Shown here one piece after another: positions 55,934 through 64,000 of a stretch of DNA of 64,000 nucleotides. Every line of letters starts with the position of its first letter. Positions within the stretch are counted from its first letter, which is position 1. The translations under genes and the position numbers were made by a program. The stretch is from NCBI GenBank assembly GCA_964036295.1, contig OZ038470.1, forward strand, positions 5,311,578-5,375,577. Direction: 5' to 3'. The stretch is from Plumapathes pennacea (taxonomy: Eukaryota > Cnidaria > Anthozoa > Antipatharia > Myriopathidae). The notes beneath the pieces are model-generated. The model was not told where the DNA came from and did no database searches. It worked only from the letters and a program-made list of their open reading frames with translations.

Positions 55934-58900
55934 ATGTACTTATTTAAAATGTCTTCTTACCTCCTCGGACTATCAATCTTTGCCCAGATACTCGCAGATG
56001 CTGGCGCCCTCAGTGGCGACGAAGATCCTTACAATATTCTAGGCGTAACTCGATCCGCCAGCACGGAGGAAATAAAGAAAGCGTACAAGAAACTCGCTCG
56101 GAACTGGTAAGCATGTATTTTGAAGTTTTTCTACTGTGTGTATGTTGTAGTTTATGGATTCTGCTGCACGTATGGAGAGAGAGAAAGTGTGGTGTTCTGA
56201 TTGTTTATGTCTGTGACTTCTTTGGTACGATGCAGCTGTTTTGTTATCTAATATTTACATGCAAGCACATGGCTTTCTCCTTGCCATTGTTATTGAATTA
56301 TTTTTCAGCTATAGTACCAACCTTAAACAGTACATTTTTCGAATTTTAGTTTGCCTCTTTGTTAGGTTACCATGCTTTTATTACCCACTCAGTTATTATT
56401 AAGTAACTAAGTTTTTTTTTAGTGGCAAGATGTTTGCTAAAAATGTATATTTTATCAATGGCTTGAACAGGCATCCAGATAGAAACAAGGACCCCAAGGC
56501 ACAGGAAATATTTATCAAAATTAATGAGGCTCACGAGGTAAGACACAGCATATTTATTTGTCTTTATGGTAACAACAACATTGCAGTAACATCATTACAA
56601 TGTTAATTAAAAGCCAAATAATTAAAGTTCAATATTTTGAGTATGCAGATGTTTTAATTATTGCATTGTGTGCCTACTTTCTTTTTGTATATTATTTTCC
56701 TGCCCTCTGACCTTTAAATAAAATAAAAGTAATGCAGAAATATGATCTAATGAAAAACAAAGTTGTTTAACTAAAATGGATGTATTTAATCTACATACTA
56801 AACCACAATTTAAATTTTATTATAAACTTAAATTAAATAAAATCTAAAATTTCACTGTGAGGCCTGTATAGGGAAATTGTCAGATCTTGGCAGTATGAAT
56901 TGAGCCACTTTGGCAATGTTCATGACTACCAAGGCCTATAGCTATGAGTTCCGGTTGGAAGTCCTGTGCACATAAACCTTCAACAAATGAGGTAATAAGA
57001 TATTGTTTTAATTGTGTGGCTTCAATGTTTTATAAGTTAACATAAATCTATGTACTCTAGGTTACACATGGTCTACTTAACCATTTCCACCCAGTCCAGA
57101 TATGAACTGTTCTAAAAATTTTTATTCTATTTCAACAGATCCTGTCAAATCAAGAAAAAAGGCAACAGTTCGATAACTATGGGCACATGGAGTCAAATGG
57201 CAGAGGTCATGCCAGAGGACAGCCTTTCCATGATCCACGTGGTGGATTTGGTTTTTTCTTTAACAGCATGCCACATCGAAACTCTGATCACATTACTGCA
57301 AGAGCTTACGAGAAGAACATTCTCCCCTCAAGTTATGAAAAGCCATTTTTACTGGAAGTTGTTGCAGATTGGTGTTTCTCATGTAAGTGTTGAGGTAAAA
57401 ACAACATGAATACTTTCAAAGCTGTATATTTAAGTGAAAAGAGTCCCGAAAATCTACTCCTAGTAAGATACTGCAAACTCTTACATTTAAGTGGTATTAC
57501 GTGGACACTTCACAATTCCCCAAAATTGTCCGCTTGATACAGGTTTGACTGTCCTGCTATTATAATTTAGTCATTGAGAACTTTCATTGGAGTGGTCACA
57601 CCTTTAGGTTTCATTTAACAGTTCCGGAGTTGGAATTAGTGCTTTTAGATTGAGGGAAATGCTCATGGCCTCATGCATTCCATGTGTCTTTAGTCTTGCC
57701 ATTGTATCACAAAACTCATTTTCTCCAAAGATTCTTGAAACATTCAGGTTTTGATTATGTTTTACATGTACTTCTCCTGGGCAGGTGTAGAAATTGAAGG
57801 TGTCTGGAAAGAAGTGTCCAGTGATCTGAAGAGGCTGGGTGTTGGTGTTGGCGTAATCAATGCTAACAGATCCCCCCAACTTTCTGACCGATTGGGAGTG
57901 GCCCAGGTGCCAACCATCATTGGCATCTTAGAAGGCGACATATTGCATTATTCTGGGCGGGTGTCTGTCCAGAATCTTAAGGACTTCATCAATGGCATGT
58001 TTCCAAGCAACTTGGTTTATAAGGTACAATACAGTGTGATGTTCATGAGTACTTCAGAGCTTGAAAAGGTTTTTATTTGCCTTGCTAGAGTAGCCCATGG
58101 GCTAGTACTGTAGGTCTGTAACACAAGTGTGATTCACTGAGCTTTAGGAAAGCTCTGAACATTTAATTTTCTCAATGCATATGGTGGCTTTTTTTTTTTC
58201 ATGAATTTCAATTAACTTGTCTGGAAATCAGTCTGTCAAGTCAACATTAACCCTACTCAATCACATGTTTAGTAAGATGGTACACATGTTACTGACTCCA
58301 TACCGACCAGGCTAATTGGATGCCAGGGTTTTTTTTTCTGAAGAACTGGACACCAAAATGAGAAATTTCATTTGGCAGTAAAACAGTTGAATAAGCTATC
58401 TGTTGTATCTTATCATAGGTAACAGACAAGAACATCAACAGTTTCCTCGACACGGAGGAAACAAACAAGCCCAGAGTGATCCTTTTCTCTCCCAAACCGG
58501 TGCCTTCTTTGTTGTACAACCTAGTGGCCTTTAGCTACCAACAAAAGCTAGAGTTTGGATATGTAGCAACTGGCGAGGCATCCAGCGACGCACTACAGAA
58601 AAAGTACAAAGTCGGCGCACATGAGCCCACTGTGTTGATCTTTAAAGAGGATCGTGCTGTGCCTGAAGTTGTTGTCCAGGTTTGTTTCAGTTTGCTTGCT
58701 TATTTTGTTACAGTGACATTCTTTATGATGTGTGTTTTCTTGTTTCATTGTTGATTTCAAGTTCCCAAGCTTAGAATCCAAATTCTCACAACTATTCTAG
58801 AAGAAATTGTATGAATGATGTGCTGAGAATTAATAGTGTTCAGTTCTCCTCACTGTGATAGACTGAAAAAAAAAAAAAAAAAAAGCGAAAAAATTGAAGT

Positions 58901-61900
58901 TGATTACTGGGTTAACTTTTGAGTAGGAAAATTGTATCTTGACTGTTTCCTTTTTCCCCCTTTCTCTCCCATATTTTTTCCTTATTTCACTTTCCCTATT
59001 TGAATCTGCATGTTCTTGTTTGTCTTTCTGTCTCTGTCACTCCTTCCTCTACTCCCTTTAGTATTAACCATTTCACTTCCAAGCTTAAAACTGAAATTCT
59101 CCCAACCATTTAAGAGAAAATGTATGAATGATGTAGTGAGATTGATTGTCCAGTCAGCTACTGTATGGCATATTTCTTGTGAGAGCCACAAAGAGAAAAT
59201 TGAAGTTGATCACTCTTGGGAGTGAAAGGGTTAAGATTAATCTTTACCATATATCCGTCGTCTTAACTTTCTTCCTTTTGTTTAGGGCTCTGAATTAAAA
59301 AATGGTAAACTGCGTGAAGTTGTTGAGGCCAACAAATACCTACACTTGCCTAGACTCTCCTCACGAGAGTTATTTGATGAGTTTTGCCCAGAGGAACGAT
59401 TCCGCTCCCAAAGGAGGTATGTACACTAGACCAGGGAAGGGAGGGTGGACTACAATGTCAACAGATTGCGGTCGATGGGCTGTCAGTAGATTTTGGCAGT
59501 TTGTCAGTGACTTGTCGGTACTGTAAGCAGTTGTTGGTTAGTGCGGTATGGCAGTAGGCGTAGTGCTATATAAATTAGTCATCGCTTTCTTTTTGCAGGT
59601 TGTGTGCTATTCTCTTCACGAAGAAAAATGAGCACGATGCGGAGAAGGCATCTCTGAGGGTGCAAGCACAGGACAGCTCTCTGCGCGGAGTGCAGTTCTT
59701 GTACGTTTATGAAGATGTACAGACAGGACTAGTGGAGGCCTTGAAAGAGAAGGAGAAACAGAAAGAAAAGACCAACGTTACTTCTCTCAAGGTGAGCCCG
59801 AGTGTGGGTGTGTGTGAGTGAAATGAGAGTATCAGGTGTTAGTGACAAGTGTATATAAATGAGTGGAGTGAATGTGAGTGAGTGGGTTAGTGAGAGAATG
59901 AATGAATAAATGAGTAAGCGTGTGCGTGCGTGAATAAACTTGCTTACAGTACGTGAGTGTGTGCGTAAATAAGTGCGTGCGTGAGTAAGTGAGTGCGTGA
60001 TTAAATAAGCGCGTAGTAAGTGAGTGCGTGAGTCAGTGCGTTTGTGCGTGAGTTTGTTTGTTCGTGCGTGACTAAGCTAGTGGGTGAGCTTCAGAAAGTG
60101 AAAAATGAGTGCGTGAGTAAGTGTGTGAGTTAGTGATTGTGAGTGAGTGCGTGCGTGAGTAAATGGCTGACAAATTGAGATGTGGAAGTAATTACGTTTA
60201 TCATGGACCTGAATGGACGTAAATGAGGTCGACGCCATACCGGAAGTAAGTTGTTCCTCTCTTCGTTTCGCTTCCGTCGTAGCTGGTTGTTGTTTGGAAC
60301 AAAGGAAACAAAGAGCTACGTTATGACTGGTTACCAGGCGGCTGGTGTGTGACTGGTGCCCAGTGTCCCAGCTCTTCGTCACGTCTAAAAAATTATCTGC
60401 GGGAACTTTTGGCGGGAACTGGAAAACTTCCTCACACGGCGCGTCTGCCACAATTGTACGACGAACACGCGCCGGTACGCAATATAGACGAGCTTGGAAA
60501 TGTGTTACTAACCTTCATGTTTTTGTTTGTTTGCCTTTTCTCGTGTGCCTTGTACTGTGTATTATAAAATAACTATGATACTACGCGTGTTCTGATTGGA
60601 TAAAAAACCATGTTAGATGAGAGTATATTGCACGCGTTTATCATTTTTTGTGTATTTTATTCACTAATTATTTTCTAAAAGAAGTGCCTTGTGGTTTCCC
60701 TACGCTACTTTCGTGTTCTCCCAACTTCCCGCGTGTTTAGATGAGGCTATATTACACGGGAACACGTTCGTTATGTATTTCTTTACTGTAGTCTGTTGTG
60801 CTGTGTTGTGCTATATTTAACAATTATTCGCCGAAGTGGAGGTGAATAGCGGTGGATATTTACCGAGCCGTTTCGGCGAGGTAAATATCCACCGCTATTC
60901 ACCGACACTAAGGCGAATAATTGTTTTAGTATATACCACACAAGTTTAATAGCCAGCTCCCAAATAGCTATTTTATTTCCGACGAAAGTGGGCAAAAATT
61001 GGGTTCGCGCGCCATTTTGTTTTACCGGAAGCCGCCCGCCGGGAGGTGAATAGTACTTGATATTCCGAGATTGAGGAACGAATCAGAGCGCGCGAAGAGC
61101 ACTATTCACTTGTGTGGTATATATTAATATATGCTATACTGTGCTTTGCTGTTTCTCGTACGATGCTCTACTATGCTGTGCTCTGCTGTGCCGGTGCTGC
61201 GTCCTTGTCGTACTGTGCTGTATAGTGTACTGTGTACTGTGATGTGTTTTGTTGTGTTGTGTTATGTGTATGTATGTGTCTTCTTCTTTCTAGTCTTTCT
61301 GTAATATTGTTTTGCATTTTACGTGGTTTTCTTTGCTGCAGGGAATACTCACCAGAATCCACAAAACGTACAAAGATGTCTCTAGTTCGATGAAGCAGAT
61401 TTTCTTCAGGTCAGCAAGTGCCTGTTTTACTTCTTTTTTGTTTTATTGTTGTTTTCCATTCCTTCTCTTCCTTCCTCTCTTTCATGAATTTTCTCCATTT
61501 TTGATTGTCAAGAATCCCAAAAAATCATTTCATTTATGTTAAATTAGTAACTGATGTTCGTGTCTCGTTTTGCAGGAAGAACTTTTACTCCTTGTTCTCC
61601 CTAGTGCTGATGATTGTCATTGTGGTTGGGGCCACTGTTGCTTTACCAGTAGCCAGGTGAGGTCTAAAGTCTTTTTGTCGCCGCTGTCTCTCACTTATGT
61701 CTCACTCTGTTTATGTTTGTCTGTCTGTCTGTTTCGTACCTGTCTCTGCCTGTGTGTCTGTGTCGCTCTGTCTGTCTCAAATAGCTCTGTGTTGTTTAAC
61801 TTCGTCTTCTTGTCTCTTCAGCGACTCTATGTCAGACGGCCGCGGTGCTTACCACAAGAGACCTGTAAGTAACAATAAGACCCCCAGAGGACCCCAGGAC

Positions 61901-62691
61901 AGTACTGTCTTAGGGCTTATGCAGTTGAACAAATCAACTGAGCATGCCCTTGTGAAAGCGTCTCCGCCAGGTCACGTGACTGTGACGTTATTGGTCGATG
62001 CCGTTAGCGCAGACAAAGTTGTTAGCTCGCCGCTGGTGCAGACGTTTGCGGATGTCGTGTATCGTTATACAGGGTCAGTATTTTCTAAAATCATTAAGTC
62101 CTTCTCTTTCCTGCTTTTTCCCCTCTCATGAGATTTGACCTTGACCAGCAGACAGGATTGCAGGCACGTCGTACTTGGTTGGAAAACATTTGCACGTGTC
62201 AGTGACGTTACCCAATATGGCATTTGCGCATACATTGCGTATTTAGACTTTCACTTTTAAGGGTGGCAAAAATTGGATGACACCGTGCGCATTCTTTTTA
62301 CAGGGTTGTGCATTTTAAATTCGTTTGGCTGTCAGTTCCAGACAACTTCCAGTGGTGCATGGAGGTCATGAACATAGAGAAATTCGGGGAAATAATTCCA
62401 GGAACCGTCCTGGCTTTGAACGGGTACAAGAAGTACGTGTCAATCTTCAAGCCCACGGACATGACCAAAAGTGAGTTTTTTAGGAATCAAGATGGCGGAT
62501 TGATGGGTTTTAACGAGAGTGACAGCGAAACAGACGTGGGAGGGCGGGATGGCTTCACCGAATACGAACGAAAGCGTCAAAAAGTTCTGAGCTTGTCGAT
62601 GCGGCGAGAACTTCCCCACTGGCTCGATAGATTGGTTGATGGTTTTATTAAGAGATCGAAGGTCGAGGAGTGGCCCAAGCTAGATGCGTGA
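55934..62691 (+). CDS. DNAJC16: DNAJC16 (ERdj8-type) ER membrane J-protein, complete, 12 exons
   Basis: DNAJC16 is an ER J-domain protein with thioredoxin-like folds, implicated in autophagosome size control. Exons: 55934-56106, 56471-56537, 57139-57382, 57785-58023, 58419-58679, 59286-59416, 59599-59791, 60283-60474, 61342-61409, 61576-61656, 61822-62073, 62304-62691. Phases agree throughout; 2,289 bp gives 762 aa (human 782). Signal sequence at 1-24 (YLLGLSIFAQILADAGA); J domain about 30-95 with DPYNILGV and HPD (59-61); GF-like stretch GGFGFFF; thioredoxin-like domain with DWCFSC, where the two Cys near 158/161 match the WCFAC of human; TM helix about 530-548 (VLMIVIVVGATVALP); C-terminal domain with LALNGYKKY and the family-typical ending WPKLDA. 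A second Met at codon 6 could also start translation. Confidence 0.94.
59064..59234. mobile_element. MITE with TTAA target sites (DNAJC16 intron 5)
   Basis: TTAA at 59,064 and 59,231 borders CCATTTCACTTCC...GGGAGTGAAAGGG. Same family as the 3.8-kb element. Confidence 0.75.
59800..60170 (+). repeat. GTGAGTGCGTGAGT minisatellite (DNAJC16 intron 7)
   Basis: Degenerate GTGAGTGAGTGCGTG units over about 370 bp. They contain many GTGAGT donor-like sequences just after the true donor at 59,791. Confidence 0.85.
60820..60924. repeat. Long hairpin-forming inverted repeat (DNAJC16 intron 8)
   Basis: ACAATTATTCGCC...GGTGAATAGCGGTGGATATTTACC faces its complement across a 15-bp loop; arms of about 45 bp with one short asymmetric internal loop. 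TATACCACACAAGTT and CTTGTGTGGTATATATT further out (60,930 and 61,107) form a second inverted pair. Confidence 0.8.
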
Positions 62692-63062
62692 CGTCACATG
62701 TGTTTGAGATCAGTCTGGAAACAAGGTCTACCCCACAACTGCTTGAGCTTAAATATTCAGCCAAACAGGTGAAAAGAATGTCATATGACTGAGAAGGAGA
62801 AAACTTAAAACCAAGATTTTTAAACAAACATTGTATGCAGCTGTTAAATGCTGGGTTAAATCTCAGGATATGCGGGGATCTAATTCAGCCCAGTTTTCTG
62901 ATGTTTGTCGGGGGGAGGGGTGGAACAGCATGTCAGGATGTGTCTGCAACTTTTAAACTTATTTATATTAGAAATATGCGTTCATGTATACAACTGTTTT
63001 ATTTTATTTGCTAATAATACTGATGATTAATATTTGCTGGTGTAATCCCAACATAACTTGAT

Positions 63063-63068
63063 AATAAA
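63063..63068 (+). terminator. Candidate poly(A) signal for DNAJC16
   Basis: AATAAA about 370 bp after the stop codon, in AT-rich sequence. Confidence 0.45.
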
Positions 63069-63174
63069 TACATAAACAACTAGCGCGATTGGAATATAAT
63101 GATTCACGCCTGGATTAATAGACCATTTTGCCTCTATTTCGAAACAAGGCATGAGAATAGATTTTACTCAAGCT

Positions 63175-63570
63175 CATTTTCGTGCAAGTCGAACTCATTT
63201 TCACTAAGTCCTTGTTATGTCATGTCTTATTTAGTCATTTTGTATCCTGTCACTCTACGCTGTGTCATGTATTTTTTTCCATGTGGTTTGAAGTCAGTTG
63301 CACTGTCATTTTCGTGCAAGTCGAACTCATTTTCACTAAGTCCTTGTTATGTCATGTCTTATTTAGTCATTTTGTATCCTGTCACTCTACGCTGTGTCAT
63401 GTATTTTTTTCCATGTGGTTTGAAGTCAGTTGCACTGTCATTTTCGTGCAAGTCGAACTCATTTTCACTAAGTCCTTGTTATTTCATGTCTTATTTAATC
63501 ATTTTGTATCCTGTCACTCTACGCTGTGTCATGTATTGTCTTTTCATGTGGTTTGAAGTCAGTTGCACTG
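63175..63570 (+). repeat. Three tandem 132-bp repeats
   Basis: CATTTTCGTGCAAGTCGAAC starts at 63,175, 63,307 and 63,439. The first two units are almost identical and the third has several changes. The unit length is a multiple of three, so long open frames pass through it. Confidence 0.92.
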
Positions 63571-63587
63571 CTATGTTGTTAGGATTT

Positions 63588-64000
63588 TTACTCAGGTTCC
63601 CATTTAAAGCACCCGCCATGTCCGGGCATCTCGACAAACTCCCTTGGTTGGTTAATGTGCCTGGCATTTTCGCATCCAGGAGTAGCTTTTTCACGCTGTT
63701 GGCAACACACCCATCGTCCGGCCAAGATAGTTCCTCCCATGTAGTAAGCACGGTGCTTTTTGCACCCGTCGGCTGAATTCTCGTCAAACTTCGCTTCACA
63801 ACGAGTGCACGTCTCGTACCGCTTGGTCCCGGCTTCCTCGTGGATCTGATACAAAGCGTCTTCGAGTTGATCTTGTAGTTGGAACACTTCCTCAGAGGCA
63901 TCGTCTCGGACCTGAAGTCTCTTTGCCTCCCACGAGGCGAGCTTCCGAATCGCTTCGCAGATGCGGTTTATCCTTGGAACTCCGTCATCCTTGATACCCG
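63588..64000 (-). CDS. C-terminal exon of an unidentified Cys/His-rich protein (partial)
   Basis: The frame is open from the right edge to a stop at 63588-63590, about 137 codons, and probably continues beyond the window. First comes a charged helical part (INRICEAIRKLASWEAKRLQ, then EEVFQLQDQLEDALYQIHEE), perhaps a coiled coil. After it is a compact Cys/His region: YETCTRCEAKF, ADGCKKHRAYYMGG, GRWVCCQQ, TPGC and ENARH. The CxxC...C..H...WxCC...GC order looks like a zinc-binding fold and is loosely reminiscent of CHORD-type modules, but the spacing does not match well. I do not recognise the family. It is tail-to-tail with DNAJC16. Confidence 0.6.
   Translation of the reverse strand, partial: GIKDDGVPRINRICEAIRKLASWEAKRLQVRDDASEEVFQLQDQLEDALYQIHEEAGTKRYETCTRCEAKFDENSADGCKKHRAYYMGGTILAGRWVCCQQREKATPGCENARHINQPREFVEMPGHGGCFKWEPE

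Noticed and set aside
59800..60170. Array resembling short direct repeats (CRISPR-like)
   Set aside because: Continuous degenerate minisatellite without spacers, in a eukaryotic intron.
63099..63776. 225-codon plus-strand open frame
   Set aside because: It runs through three 132-bp tandem repeats whose length is a multiple of three; no start context, splice pattern or family similarity.

Overview
The window is nuclear DNA from an animal. Coding exons are short and separated by AT-rich, repeat-filled introns with canonical GT/AG borders. The intact genes are one-to-one relatives of vertebrate genes, and the spacers hold many short inverted-repeat elements (MITEs). This gene content and MITE style best fit an anthozoan cnidarian such as a stony coral or sea anemone; that assignment is an inference. 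Exon models were joined by hand from splice sites, reading phase and remembered family similarity; no search was run.

Layout: (1) 1-402, minus: first coding exon of a BCAS2/SPF27 (Prp19-complex) gene that leaves the left edge. (2) 403-6,735: spacer with MITEs and minisatellites. (3) 6,736-23,448, minus: a complete 26-coding-exon PLEKHG5-type RhoGEF (1,295 aa) with a Cys/His N-terminal module, an RBD-like region, DH and PH domains, a long serine-rich tail and a basic C-terminus. (4) 23,449-34,989: mostly spacer, but with three ATG-plus-donor minus-strand exons that all end in the phase accepted by PLEKHG5 exon 2 (possible alternative first exons), a doubtful two-exon small plus-strand gene, and two adjacent MITEs. 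(5) 34,990-35,442, minus: a secreted DAN-family BMP antagonist (NBL1-like). (6) 37,301-54,672, plus: complete 29-exon PIK3R4/VPS15 (1,398 aa), head-to-head with NBL1. (7) 55,934-62,691, plus: complete 12-exon DNAJC16 (762 aa). (8) 63,588-64,000, minus: C-terminal exon of an unidentified Cys/His-rich protein running off the right edge.

The genes do not form one pathway: RNA splicing, Rho signalling, BMP antagonism, class III PI3-kinase/autophagy scaffolding and an ER J-protein. VPS15 and DNAJC16 (ERdj8) are both linked to autophagy in vertebrates, but co-location alone does not show shared regulation. No operon, CRISPR array, tRNA or rRNA was recognised. The most interesting points are the candidate alternative promoters of PLEKHG5, a MITE seated 5 bp inside a PLEKHG5 splice donor, and two places in PIK3R4 where an acceptor plus the start of an exon has been copied into the preceding intron.
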